64,000 nucleotides of DNA from Omphiscola glabra (lineage: Eukaryota; Mollusca; Gastropoda; Lymnaeidae): contig OZ024807.1 of assembly GCA_964017045.1 (NCBI GenBank), forward strand, positions 18,521,813 through 18,585,812, read 5' to 3'. Of this stretch, positions 11,003 through 23,450 are shown in pieces (the stretch's first letter is position 1; each line of letters starts with the position of its first letter). The notes beneath the pieces are model-generated. The model saw only the letters and a list, made by a program, of their open reading frames with translations, did no database searches and was not told where the DNA came from. The translations under genes and the position numbers were made by a program.

Positions 11003-12349
11003 AAAAAAAACATTAATATATTTTAATGGAAAGATCCCTTATAACAGGGTATTGGTATTGAAAACTATTTTATTTTATGTCAAATTACATGTTAAACGCT
11101 TAGAGATTTTATTTTTGTTATCGTTTTACATTAATAAGTATTAACAATAATGAATATAAAAAAGCATGGCATAAAACATATATTTTATAAAACAAGATAA
11201 AATGTATTTGTTTTAATGTATTATCATATACACACACGTTAGTCTTACAAAAGTATATGCTCTACTTGATTTTGTCTTCCTCCACATGTTAATATGTTAT
11301 AATATAAGATAATATAAGAAAAGATAGAGAGCAGATTTGACAAGATTAAGTCATTTATCCAAATAAATGGAATTTGTTTTTTTAAAATTACACTATAGAT
11401 ATTCATTTTCGGGACATAAATAAATACATGTTTAACTCAAGACAACATTTTTTACAGTTATGGCAATTTAAACACAAGACATTTGAAGTATTTCTCTAGG
11501 ATAGAAATCAACCATCAATGAACTTCTTTAGTGATTAGTAATGATTTAAGTAGTGATCATTTGGATATTTTAAACACGAAACAGGAGGGGGGGGGGAGCA
11601 AGCTGGTAATTTCGTATAGACTGGCGAATAAAATAATATGTATATATTTTAGTTTTTGAGAGAAGATGTTCGAGCTGATCGTAGGTGTCTGTGACGAAGA
11701 CGGTACAATATATCATCCAATTATTAATTTTAGTTTTGCAACATCATTTTTCTGGAAATAAATCTTAAAATGAAAGATGTTTAGTGTGTTTGATGTTGCT
11801 AGCTTTTGTGATTAGTCTGTTTAATAGATGTTTGATGTCTGAAGAGGAATTCCCACACATTTGGGTAATACCGAAATTCAGTAGGAGTCCACTTATTTTA
11901 TTTTTGAATAAGTTATTAACTTGCTTGTTGACGCAAAAATTGTTTCATTTTTTTAAGTTAAAGAAGTCTTTGGTTGACTTTTTAAATACAGTTTTTGAGC
12001 GTTTTCATGCCCCCGTCAGATTATTATTAATTGTGAAACCAAAGTACGTCTATCTCTCATCTTGCTCTTTAAAGTGATACTTTATTGTGAGGTTTGACAT
12101 TATTTGTTCCATGGCTTCATGTTTTATTTTTAATTTAAAAAAAATATTTATGAAGACAGAAAGGTACGTTATTAAAGGTTGTCACAAGTTGTCAACAGTT
12201 GTCAACTCTCTAAAACTGTTTTTTAGTGACTTGTAAAAACTCCAAATGATTTAATAGCTTTGTCTTAGTGGCTCGGTCGCTTTGATTGTGTTTCCCATTT
12301 TAATCGAAAATAACGAAACAAAATATTTTTAACAAATGGTCTTATCTAC
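11003..12349. other. Receptor 3' flank
   Basis: AT-rich, with several AATAAA signals (for example near 11360 and 11416) that could end the receptor transcript, and a G10 tract at 11590. An open frame from 11784 to 12077 has no ATG or family signal. Confidence 0.4.
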
Positions 12350-12440
12350 AGGGTGGGCCAATAAAAGTGAGAACATTTTAAATATGATTTTTAATAGGAT
12401 CTTCCCATGACATTAAATTATGTTATTATCCCATACACAA
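12346..12440 (+). mobile_element. Possible mariner-like terminal sequence
   Basis: TACAGGGTGGGCCAATAAAA resembles the CAGGGTG...CCA termini of IS630/mariner-type transposons, with a TA in front. No matching second end or transposase was found. Confidence 0.25.
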
Positions 12441-14289
12441 TTTTTAGGAACACATCTATCAAAAACATTTGACAACATTCTTAATAATCAATTAAATTTT
12501 GCTAATCATGATGAACAATCTCGAATTGCTGCAATTAATATTGATCTTTATTTAATGATTTTAAAAGTTTTTCTAAGAAATGATGACTCCAACTGAACAA
12601 AAAAACAAAACAAAAAACAGAATTGCTAATAAATTTGATTTAAATATGAATATATTCTACACTTTTACATTTTCTGTGCAATTATTTTATTGCAAGGATA
12701 ATGCTGACTATCCCTATGAAACTAACATTGTATGTGTTTTAACCAAGTTTGCACATCCATGTCCATAATGCTAAATCTGTTCCACACAATTTAAAACATT
12801 GTAATCCCTGTTTCTACCTTCTATTAACCAGCCCCCCCCCCCAGGTGAATAAATAAATTTAATTAAATACATGTATTAAAAAACAACAACAACAACAAAA
12901 ACAAACTAAAACAAAACGAATCAATTACGTGTGATCATGTCACTGAGTTTATTGAAAAGCTCTTGTATCACTAAAAACGCATTTTGACGATTAGCTATTT
13001 TTCAAATATTGTAACAACTTTCTACTTGTCGAATTTAGTAAATTTAATCTGCGTATCTCTCACATTTCAAATAGAACATGTACCAACGTGTATTTCTTTT
13101 AATAAATTTAATATTATTATATTTACTAAAATGTAGTCATGCAATCTCCTTTAAAAAATCCATTTTTACCCGACATTGAAAAGTGTTATCGGTTTTTTTT
13201 CTTTCCTGAGGCAACAAACAGATTTGCAAAAGTAACTGTTAATACAAGGAGTTCCTGAAAAAAATAATAACTTCAGTATTATATGAATATAAAGCAGCAA
13301 ACGAATTGATGTTTTAAGTAAAAATGTGCAAAATTACAGCTTTTAAAACAATCTACATTAAAACAAAGGAAATGATTACGAAGAAATGCATCTTTATTTT
13401 TCTGGTTAAAATTAAATTAGACTTGCGTTGTAAAAATCAACTCATCAATATTTCACGGTCGTTTTTTTTTCATGTTACGGTAGTCGTTAAAAATTTGTTC
13501 ACGTCATGTTTTTCTAGCGTATCATGCATGAACTCTGGATGATCCCAATTTAACTGCGATTGATGCTGCTTAGTTATTAATTGTCTCCCTTGACCTTGAT
13601 CAGGGTTTCTTTCGGGCATCTTTCAGGGTTTAGGGGGGGGGGGGGGGCAAAATGGGTAAAAACAATAGAACGATTTTTTAATATGTAGAAGAAGTGTTTA
13701 CGTAATATGTCCCCCCTGAAGGAAATATAGCTGACCCTAAGCTCGGAACCTCATTTAGGGTGTGGCTATCTAAAAATGTTCTTTCTTGACCTTGATTACA
13801 GCGAAATGAAATTAATATTCTGTATCCTTCGAATTGTGTATAGAAATCTGCAAAGGAAAACATTGTGCAAAGCTTTTCTCAAAATATCAGTAAAACGGGC
13901 TATAAAAGGAGAAACACTGGAGCGTGTGCTAGGATTAAGATCATTTATCACAAGAAATTTTGATCGTTTGTTATTTTTGCAACAAGACAGATTTGTTTAC
14001 GTGTGTGAGTAGATTCCTTTTCATCATTGTACCCTTTTACAACATGGTACCGGTACAAGCCAATCATTATTCTGTAAGTCAATAGCTTTAGTTATATTTC
14101 TTTGGAATTAATAATTTATCATTAACAAATAAAAATGTATTAGTTGTAATTAGATCTGTTTTGAGTATCATATTCTTTCTTATTGTATTTAACATATGGT
14201 ATCGTCTTATGCTGTGTACTGTTTTAGAAAGAGCCACTTAATTAAATAAGATATATAAATCATTAATCTTACAACGGTACTTAACACTA
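12441..14289. other. Gene-free stretch with homopolymer tracts
   Basis: Holds a C11 tract at 12833, a G15 tract at 13633 and AT-rich sequence. A 68-codon open stretch at about 13804-14012 follows a plausible acceptor (TTGATTACAG) but has no partner exon. Confidence 0.4.
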
Positions 14290-14475
14290 GTGAAGTAGCT
14301 ATTGTTAGAGCTGATAGATACACAACCTAGTAAAATAGCTATTGTCAGTGCTGATGATACACAACTTACTCGACTAACTAGTGTTAGTATTGACAGATAC
14401 ACACCATACTGGAGTAGCCAGCGCTAATGCTAATAGATACACAACCTAGTGGAGTACCCAGTGTTAGTGCTACCC
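14290..14475 (+). repeat. About 55-bp tandem repeat
   Basis: Roughly four degenerate units of GATAGATACACAACCTAGT followed by a TAGC...GTTAGTGC core. Confidence 0.6.
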
Positions 14476-15378
14476 TAATATTTCCTAGACTTACGCTATT
14501 CTCCTATTAACGATATAAACTCTGAATTTGTCATAAAATCCAGCTTCTCCATATAAAGACACGTTACATCAGGGCTTTCCAACCAACCCGCCTTCCTTGC
14601 AGAGGCGTAGCTAGAGTGTTTGGCGCCAGGGGACATTGATTCATGTTCACGCCCTCACACCTCGACAACTCTGAATCAATTTTTGTATTTGCATAAAATA
14701 CCATTGCACCCATATTGGCATCCCCCCTAGTATCGTGCAGGGAAATATATGTCCCATTCTTTGCCCTTTACTACGCCTTTGGTTAATGTCACTGCCCCCC
14801 CCCCCCAAAAAAAAAAATCTTAAATACCCCCATTAACACGGAAATGGTGTGAAAGAAACACTGGCCTTGATTGTAAAAAAAATACAGTCTATAGTCTATG
14901 GAAGTTGAATATTTTAGAATTTGCTAGACAGGTCGAGGTGTGAAACAAATGCTGAGCCCCTTTCTATAAGGGTCTATGAAACAGGCAATGCATAAACTGA
15001 GCAATAGCCTTAATTTCGTTTCTATTTGATCCTGTAATTTTTAAGTTAACTTAATAAAATGTTATTTATAACTAACCCTAGTTTTGGTAACGTTTCTTCA
15101 ACACATGTATTCATTACTTTATATATTATTCGTTAGCAAACTGTCATGACATTAACTACTTAAATTAATCACTATATTCACTTACATTACTTAATATTCA
15201 ACTCATTAATTATTAATTCAGATTACATTGTTTTTTTTAACCAAACAAACTTTTATCCCGCTTAAATCGTATATTCTAAATTCAGCATTAAAGAGAGGCA
15301 TATGCTCTTATAACTATGCAATATCATTATTGAATGCAAAGTTTACAATTAATAAAAATGCTACATTTACTTACTTAC

Positions 15379-15666
15379 TCCCAAATGAGCAACAACATTA
15401 TAGAATTTGAGGTCCCTACAGAAGCTAGTGGATGAGTTGCTTGCTGGGTCAATTTTGGTCAAGCATGTTTCATCACTGTTACAGCAGTCATACAAGCTTG
15501 CACACAATTCTCCAGTTTTTGCACACTATCATAGAAATGAATACATATAGTTATGAAAATAATACACGCAGCAACGATACAATAATTTAAATATTATCCT
15601 ATCGTGTTAAAACTGGTTTAATATTTAAAAAAAACTATATGAATACTAAACGATTTTGAAACTTTG

Positions 15667-15714
<48 letters not shown>

Positions 15715-17312
15715 TTATTGCATAAACATTGCCAAAAAAAAGTGTATACATTACCAAAAATACAAAAGTGTAAGTATACACAAAACCTTTAGATTTGTTA
15801 CAGTCGTTTGCATTAAAAAAGTGCGTGGCCAAGACCAGCACGAAGTGGTATGGTTAACTTAATTCCATTTGTCGATTGGATCATACGATAGTAACGCAAG
15901 GCAAGTGTCAGATATCATTTTTTTCAAGATAAAGTAATCTGTTACATAACAATTTCGTCACGTAACACTTAGATGCAGCAAAATTGTATTTGTCAAGTCA
16001 CACGTGGTTATCGCCCCAAGTTTTGTTAGTACATTTTTTGGAACTTGTGTTGAAACATATGATTAAAAAGGCGTGTGGTGAGAATGAAATATGCCGTAGT
16101 CAGTGGTGCTTTTTCTGTAGTAAAATATATTTTTTTTTATCATCTTTCACCCCATTTTGACACCAGAAAGTGGTTAAAAATTGAGATTCAAGACTAAACC
16201 CGCAACGTAAGACGAGATGTCTGCTGACCTATTTATCATAGACGTTTGTATATTCCTAGGAGCTTGGTAAATGTAAATATTTATATGGGTCAACATTAAG
16301 AAGCAATATTCCATCACAAATAAACAAAATAAGCAAACTTTTAAAATGCATATAAATAGCATGGCGGCCGAAATACTAGATGGCTTAATTGATCATTCTT
16401 CCAGTTTTACTATCTAATGAGTTTTGCCTCCATAGTGTCATATTCTTGGGATAAAAAGACATAAAAGTCTGCTGGCGATGGTCGATTCCTTTGTTTTGCA
16501 GAGGTCTAGCAGCAGTAGACCATTGATGTTTTATTTTCATTACCACGTCGCTCGTAAATGAACTTTCATGCTTTCAATACTGTGGCTGAACAAAAACTGC
16601 TGAGTGTTTTGCATAATTATACTCCCAAATTAATATTAAGACAATTTCCTTTTTTAAATTTGTCTTTGAAATATGTTTCTTTTTTTGTGTTAGCTTCTAT
16701 TTGTGAATAAATAAACACTGTATTATTAATATAAGTACGTATATGCATTGTATTCACGCAAAGTCTAGTATTGGGTTAAAGAAAAACAACGTAACTAAAG
16801 AGTTTCGATTAGGTTAGATAACTAGATGTTGTGTGGCAGATTGGAGTCTAAACTGAGTAAATCTTGCTAAGTCCTTAGCAAACACTAGTTAAGCAAAAGC
16901 AATTCCGTATAAATTGAAACCATTTTTTTTCCTCCTAAATGGCGGTTATGGGGTATGATTAAAAACATGTATAAAATTAAATTATGAAACTATAATTTAA
17001 GTTTTATTATTTTTTTTTAAATTTAAACAATCAATTTTATAATAAAAATACAAAATATGTTTTAAGTTTCTGCACAGTTTGTTGTTGTTAACATTTTAAT
17101 GTACACCATTGTAACGGTCATAACTTGCAAACAAGAAAGCACAAAAAAATGCCAAACATTAGATACACACATTTGTAAACTTAGGGGAGCAATGCATTTA
17201 AATACTTAAACACACAAACAATTATACGCGTAATATTGCTTACCGTCTCGGCTCTAGTTAATGTAAAGCAAGTGAGTGTCACTGCCAGACAAGTAATCAC
17301 TGACCATCTCAT
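15379..17312 (-). CDS. Secreted cystine-knot-type peptide gene (minus strand, third exon not found)
   Basis: Exon 1 is 17312-17244. Its ATG is followed by a clear signal peptide (MRWSVITCLAVTLTC..., hydrophobic core, likely cut after Thr-Arg-Ala), and the exon ends ACG|GTAAGC in phase 0. Exon 2 is 15525-15379, in phase 0 after CTATGATAG. It has cysteines in the order C-x6-C-x5-CC-x5-C-x14-C, almost the same spacing as the plus-strand relative at 30692. The exon ends in a GTAAGTAAGTAA run offering two donors. The second (exon end 15375) gives phase 1 like the relatives. No third, second-knot exon was found down to 11 kb. The intron contains (TA)n. Role unknown; known families with this cysteine order include extracellular knottins, defence peptides and toxins. 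Confidence 0.6.
15526..17243. other. Intron of the minus-strand knot peptide gene
   Basis: Contains (TA)n at 15667-15716 and AT-rich sequence. No further exon recognised. Confidence 0.4.
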
Positions 17313-17788
17313 TCTGATGGGAATACAAAGGATGTTTTTCTCGTAAAGTTTAAATAAAGACCAGAATATGTTATTATAACCTCCATTACAACAGTGGTGC
17401 TCAATCATGTTATGCTATTTTATTACCTAATTAAATATGAAAGTTTTGAAAGAGTTAAACATTAAAGCAACATACAGATGCTAATGTATACTTTTAAATT
17501 GTAAATTCAGTGTTACAAGGTTTGATTGGATTACCACCCACCCTGCGTTACAAGTAAAGTTATCTGAATAAGAGAAATTGGTATTACTCGCTGTAGCCCC
17601 CACCCCCCAACCCCCATTAATCTTAAATATCAATCATAATGTTTTTTAGTAAATAAAAACCGTTCAACATTTCATTCCAGCTCGTAATGTGTGTATAAGA
17701 GACTGCAACTTCCCTTGTCCCCCAGAGTTATCATTCATACCGGGGGAGTACAAAGAACGTACAAAGATGGCTGCTCACATCAACAAAG

Positions 17789-17980
17789 ATGGCTGCTCAC
17801 ATGGCAAAAACAGCATTTGAAACCTGGCGAGTTGAAGAAATTAAGAAATGTTTACGGGAATTGCATCAGCCGGTAACTGAAAATAAAGCAAAACTTGTAG
17901 ATAGGGCACGCGGCTGTGTAGCGTTGCGATTTTGTGGGGGGGGGGGGGGGGAAACGTATGTATCTGAGAAATTTGTCTAA
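17789..17980 (+). CDS. SAP-like DNA-binding module, fragment
   Basis: From ATG 17789 or 17801 the frame reads MAKTAFETWRVEEIKKCLRE, then a short linker and NKAKLVDRARG (ending about 17923). This matches the SAP motif pattern (hydrophobic-x-x-hydrophobic-K-x-x-L-R, P-V, N-K-A-x-L-V-x-R). SAP motifs bind DNA and in invertebrate genomes often sit at the start of repeated, transposon-like genes. After Gly the frame runs into a G-rich slippage tract and stops at about 17980. A 22-bp duplication (AAGATGGCTGCTCACAT) surrounds the start. Likely a first exon or a remnant of a mobile gene. Confidence 0.45.
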   Translation: MAAHMAKTAFETWRVEEIKKCLRELHQPVTENKAKLVDRARGCVALRFCGGGGGETYVSEKFV

Positions 17981-18284
17981 TTTCTAGGCGAAAAAGATTA
18001 ACAAGGGCAAAAACCTCAGCTTCTTCAGACGATTGCAGTGCCCTATACAAACTAATATTACTTTGTTTAAATTATCTCTAACGCAGCGTTTTTAAAATTT
18101 AAACATCTACATTTCTGATATACTCTTTAGCGTTTGAGTCCTTCTATTTGTAGACGTTTCTAGTGAAGTCATACAAGTTGACATTTTTTATCTATAGATC
18201 AGATGAACTCTGCCATGGCCTTTCCCAAACACTGGTGTAAAATGAGCAAGGATGGTTTGAGAGACATCCTTCTAATTTTTAAAA

Positions 18285-18480
18285 GCAGAACACCATTTTC
18301 TACAGAAATGTTAGCACGTTGGTGTAAGAGCTATCCTCCTAACCTTAAAAACAACAACATTTGCTGCAAAAACGTCAGCAAGTTGTTGTAAGAGCAATCC
18401 TCCTAACCTTAAAAAAAAATTGCTATAGAAACCTAGCAAGTTGGTGTGAGAGCCATCCTCCTAAATATTAAGAAAAACAC
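18285..18480 (+). repeat. About 70-bp tandem repeat, three to four units
   Basis: Repeated core AAGTTGGTGTAAGAGC followed by ATCCTCCTAA and an A-rich spacer. Units vary in length through the A-tracts. It interrupts the coding-like region between the SAP module and the fragment at 18480. Confidence 0.6.
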
Positions 18481-18662
18481 ATTTGCTTGAGAAAAGTCAT
18501 GAAGAAGAAAGCATCAAAAACAATTTCAACCTTCATAAAAGAGCTCCATTATTGCTTAAGGAAATTTATGAAAACGTGCGGCCAGAGCCACGTTATATCG
18601 AAAGCCTCAAAGAATTTGAGCCTCCTTTTAAAGGCAATAAGCATAGGCTATTAGAATATTAG
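18480..18662 (+). pseudogene. Coding-like fragment downstream of the SAP module
   Basis: An open stretch with strongly protein-like composition: RAPLLLKEIYENVRPEPRYI, then SLKEFEPPFKGNKHRLLEY and a TAG. A second frame continues after it (ECKTYQECIAADVKRKIW). The frame break and the tandem duplications just upstream suggest a decayed gene, possibly the same one as the SAP fragment about 600 bp upstream. Family not recognised. Confidence 0.3.
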
Positions 18663-19660
18663 AAGAATGTAAGACTTACCAAGAGTGTATTGCTGCAGAC
18701 GTAAAGAGGAAAATATGGAGTTGGATAGGGCACAATTTTTGTTTTATTTTAAACACTTTCTTCATGAAATGTATAGTCTACCAAACAATTAATTTGCAAT
18801 ATTCAAATCACCATTTCCAATTTTTAATAAAATCCAAAATTGTGCATTACTAATGCTCACTACAACTAATAATTCCCTAAGTTATATGTAGATAGGTAGG
18901 TAGGTAGGTATTTTGCTAGGTATACAGGTTGATAGATAGCTTTGGTGGATTAGTAGCTAGTTAACTAGGTACCTGAGGTGGGTCTGTGATCGCACACACC
19001 CTTACATTTGCAATGCTACGCCACAAAATTAATTTCCTAAAGACGTTTTTTTGTGTTAAACTTTGTGTCAAAAATATAGGTTGCAATTGTATTTCAGATG
19101 TAAATGCTGCAACGAGAAGCGTATCTGCACCCAAAGGTGAAAACGTCATTTGTAGGTGGAAATAATCTCAAACATGGCTAGAAAAATCCAATGTAAAATA
19201 TGTTAAGCAACATATCTTTTATGTATATCCCAGTAACGAATGGTTTACCAACATAGTATATTATATAAATATATTTCAAAATCATATTTGGATTATCTAA
19301 CTACTCTAAAGGTCTTCTAATAAATTTCTTTCTTATTAAAAAAGGAAAATCGCATACTGATTACTTCCCTTTTAGAGACTTATCGTTCGCTTAGTTTTAC
19401 GTAAAATAAAAAAAAATGTTAAAAAACAATGTTGTGAAATTAACATATGTTTGAATAAAGATATCCCAATAAATAATTATTTCACTTATGAGTCTTGACA
19501 TTCAAATATAAATTAATATTTATAAACAATATTTTGCTTACATTGTACAAGAATGTAAGAACGCAATGATGCTTACCTTTTAAAAGTATGTATGCCGTCA
19601 CTTAACGGTGCTTACTTCGTGAAGAAGTGAGGCGCTCGGACTGTCGTCCGCGTACTCAAC
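18663..19660. other. Gene-free stretch
   Basis: Has a GTAG microsatellite at 18893-18910. A tiny exon-like segment near 19096-19135 (acceptor TATTTCAG, donor G|GTGAAA) has no partner. Confidence 0.4.
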
Positions 19661-19844
19661 TCTAGGTGTATATCATTACACTATGGGATGCGAAAGATGG
19701 ACACCACACCCGAGAACTTTTACGTGTTCACGGGTTGGGGGCAAAAAGATTGGCTGGCGTGGAAATATAAAACAACTCACGTGTGCTAAAAATAAGAACA
19801 AAACGTTGAAAAATAATGAAAAAAAATGACCTAAATGTATCCCT

Positions 19845-20045
19845 AAAACTAACCCGAATCCTAAATCCATCCCTAAACTTAACCTAAACCCTAAATATAT
19901 CCCTAAACCTATCCTTAACCCTAAATATATCCCTAAACCTAACCTGAACCATTAATCTATCCATAAACCTAAGCTAAGCCCTAAATTCATCCCTAAACAG
20001 GGTTTTGACCCTATCGAAATCTGCGTTTAGAACCTCTCCCTAAGC
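19845..20045 (+). repeat. Telomere-like tandem repeat, left copy
   Basis: Degenerate units of about 39 bp built from CCCTAAACCTAACC and CCTAAATATAT. It resembles interstitial degenerate telomeric sequence but has no clean TTAGGG run. Confidence 0.6.
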
Positions 20046-20594
20046 TGGGTTTTGACTCTGAAAACTAGGAAAATGAAAAAAAAAAGCTAAGAAAAATGGT
20101 CAACATTAATTATAAAATAAAGAAATAATGAAAACCCAACTTACCGTTTCATGGAATACACTTTTACACACATTATTTCAGGTTCCACCGAAAATAATAT
20201 TAAAAAGATTAATGAAATACAGTGTAGCCAACCTCTAAAATCATCTTCTAAAATGGCGGATCACATTAACATATTATAATAAGACAACCAATGAAATTTT
20301 AAATTATTGTAATTAATCAACCAATACACATTTCCACCTTCATATTAAGGAAAATGTAACACTATTAACAAACAAACAAAAAATAAAGGGAAATGACTCC
20401 AAATAAACAAGCACATGAAATGAGGTACGATCTATCTTAATTAGCCGAAAAAATGTTTGTGCATTAATTAGAGTGCAAAGAAATATTACATTGGATCTAT
20501 TTTGTTATTTTTGATTTGGACTTTATAAAATCGTTCAGTCACCGACGACCAACTGTACTTTCTTGGTCAAACTAAGAATTCAGTAGGACTTGAC

Positions 20595-20785
20595 CACTAG
20601 ACTGACTAGATCACTAAACTGTCTATATGCCACTAGGACTAGACTGTCTATATGTCACAAGAACTAGACTGTCTATAAGTCACCAACACTAGACTGTCTA
20701 TAATCCACCAAGACTAGACTGTCTATAAGAAACCAGGACTAGACTGTTTATAAGTCAATAGGACAAGACTGTCTAGACACCACTC
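20595..20785 (+). repeat. About 26-bp tandem repeat (left copy)
   Basis: Seven units of GACTAGACTGTCTATAAGTC with ACCA/ACTAG variants; the homologue is at 41800-42070. Confidence 0.75.
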
Positions 20786-21049
20786 ATTTCGTAGATAAAA
20801 TTAGATGTATATCGAAATATGTTTAATGTAAAAAAATGATATTGTGATGTCCTTTCTTAATGGATATTAATGTTTGCATTTTAAAAGGAAATATTATTTG
20901 TAATTAAATATTTAAAGAAAATAATATATGTTTTTATAATTCAATTTTTTAAATTCTAATAGAGGCAGAGGCCTATACTATGCTATATGTATGTCTAATA
21001 CTAGTTAGGGTATAATAATAAATAATAATATTTTTGGGTTTGACAGAAT

Positions 21050-21440
21050 GCCATTTTCATCAAAAAGATCTCACAAGACACATGAGGTATATGAATAATG
21101 ACATTATGGAGGCCATCATTTCTATCAAAAAGATCTCACAAGACACATGTGGTATATGAGTAATGACATTATGGAGGCCATCATTTCTATCAAAAAGATC
21201 TCACAAGACACATGAGGTATATGAGTAATGGCATTATGGAGGCCATCATTTCTATCAAAAAGATCTCACAAGACACATGTGGTATATGAGTAATGACATT
21301 ATGGAGGCCATCATTTCCATCACAAAGATCCCACAAGAAACATGAGGCCATAAATCCAGATGAGAGTTATCTAGATGATAATTCAACATATAATAAAGTT
21401 TGGGTACTACAATCCAGATAATATTCAAATATTATATCAA
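21050..21440 (+). mobile_element. piggyBac N-terminal remnant with 65-bp internal duplication
   Basis: A segment coding ECHFHQKDLTRHM-like residues, homologous to the piggyBac start at 42330, is tandemly repeated four times (21049-21355, period 65 bp, which destroys the frame). A short DDD/acidic region then matches 42405-42540 with stops. The rest of the transposase is missing. Confidence 0.6.
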
Positions 21441-22048
21441 AATCATATGTACCAGTATTTGGAAGGATAATACAATTGCTAGCCTGGAGTTGGACAAAGG
21501 ATGGCTAACAAAAACCGAGGTGTATTTGGTACTTGTATGCTTGATGTTGAAGAGAGGGCGCCCTTTTTATTTAGTTTAACGATTGAGCCACAATGTTAGC
21601 ATCGATTTAACTCTTTAGTAATATTTTTCTGAAAGGCCCATTTGATTGAGAACGTTTAGGGCCAAAGCAGAACGAGCGAACAGACTATGGTGAATAGAAA
21701 AGTCACGATGACCTTATTGTATTTCCAGTCTGGCTCATCTTTAAACGGACGTTTTATTTAGGTTCGATTCAAGTAGACCTGATGTTTGCAGTGTTTGAAA
21801 CGAAATTATATTCTACGGCATATCGATCAGGTGTGGTGCCATCTGCAAGTGAACAATGCGTTAGTTTTAGTTTGTATGTTTATACGTTTCCAACGTACGA
21901 ATATATGTTTGCTTTAATCCAGGGCTTCTTAATCAGGAATACCCACACTTTTTTGGGGGGATTGTTTTGGAGACTGTGCCACGGGAAGCCGGAAGACACA
22001 GAGCATATGATATGTATTTACATTTTTTATCTTTGTCTGCTTGAAATA

Positions 22049-22054
<6 letters not shown>

Positions 22055-22108
<54 letters not shown>
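22055..22108. repeat. (TA)n microsatellite
   Basis: About 27 TA units. The corresponding place in the right copy (48756-48780) has only short TA remnants. Confidence 0.9.
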
Positions 22109-22110
<2 letters not shown>

Positions 22111-22329
22111 GTGCGTGTGGGTACCAGGCTGCGAAATGTTTAAAAACCACTTCATTTATGTTACACCTTTGGTAGGTTAAGGTGTTGAATGTCACTTCTG
22201 TATCACGAAAAGAAGTTGTTGATGATATTAAGAGTTTATATTCAACAACTGAAGTTAACACATATCCCTTTGAAATGTCACACTTCTTGTGTTTTTAATA
22301 GACACAAGATAAAATATGTATCACTTCTT

Positions 22330-22640
22330 TTGTTTTTAATACACAACCCTTAAGATGAATATAAGCCTATTTATCATCATCCAAACATATGTATAGTCCC
22401 TTTACCTTAAGCTATTTATCATTATCTAAACACATCTATAGACCCTTTATCTTAAAATGTATATTATTACCTAAACTTATCTAAATGCCCTTTATCTTAA
22501 GCTATGTGTCATTATTTAAACTAATCTAAAGAACTTTTATGTTAAGATATTTTTAATTATATAAACATATCAAAGGGCCCTTAACTTAAACTATTTATTA
22601 TTATCTAAACATATCTAAAGCCCTTTTATTTTAATTGATC
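22330..22640 (+). repeat. About 50-bp tandem repeat
   Basis: Six degenerate units of TTATCATTATCTAAACATAT plus CTATAGRCCCTTTA...TTAAGC; the homologue is at 49020-49360. Confidence 0.65.
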
Positions 22641-23059
22641 GCCATTTATTATTGCAGGAACTTCAAACAAAAACATATTGCGATCACTTCAGTTGTTTAC
22701 TAGTTTCTCTTTCTTGTTTTATTATCATCTGTCTGCGGAGGAAAGCCCTTATCACATAGATAAATATGAATTTACCTATAATATTTTGCATACAAAATGC
22801 GGTTAAAACTAATGGACATAAGATAACAACCGCACACTGAAGAAATAATAGGGTGTTAGAAATGTGGATTAAGACAACAAAAATCAACCAGTGATGACAT
22901 TTACATCATATGCCCATCAGACTATAATATTTTAATAAACCAAATCTGTGTTGATTATTAAAAAAGTCTTTGGCAACGTTAAAAGAAAAATTAGCATTTG
23001 AGATTTTGCAAGAGTTTAACAAATTAAACACGTAATATTAAACAACTGTACTAAAAAAC

Positions 23060-23383
23060 AAAATCAAGGTTCAGGGAGAATATTCATGACAATTTCAGAT
23101 TAGAAGAGACATACGACACGGAGACTCACTATATTTTATATTCTTTAACCTAGCATTACAGGGAGTTATAACAGACATACATACTGGCACCCGACGAATG
23201 ATAACAGGATACATTCTGAGTGGAACTCAAGACACACAACAAACATGCACTCTCTACAAACAATATCTTCCATATTTTGCATATGCTAATGACATAGCAA
23301 TGTTTGGGAAATGTAGTGCAGCCTTATCAATAGCGTTTATCGAACTAGAATACGCATCACTACAACAAGAGCTAGAAGTAGCG

Positions 23384-23385
<2 letters not shown>
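23060..23385 (+). mobile_element. LINE reverse-transcriptase fragment, left copy
   Basis: Frames give an FQIRRG-like, GDS and FNLALQGVITDI segment and then YFAYANDIAMFGKCSAALS, which is the R-Q-G-D-x-x-S-P and YADD region of a reverse transcriptase with YAND in place of YADD. Frameshifts separate the parts. Confidence 0.65.

Positions 23386-23449
<64 letters not shown>
23386..23449. repeat. (TA)n microsatellite
   Basis: About 32 TA units directly after a LINE fragment. The right copy has only about six at 50108. Confidence 0.9.

Positions 23450-23450
<1 letters not shown>

Noticed and set aside
11784..12077. 97-codon open frame downstream of the receptor
   Set aside because: No ATG at its start, hydrophobic AT-rich composition, no splice partner.
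13180..13245. Possible third (second-knot) exon of the minus-strand knot gene
   Set aside because: Minus strand shows C-x3-CC after a weak acceptor, but no further cysteines follow before a stop.
13776..14012. Plus-strand exon after TTGATTACAG with charged residues
   Set aside because: No partner exon, no family resemblance and no start context.
19096..19136. Phase 1-1 mini-exon
   Set aside because: Splice signals fit, but 13 residues with no neighbour exon could easily be chance.
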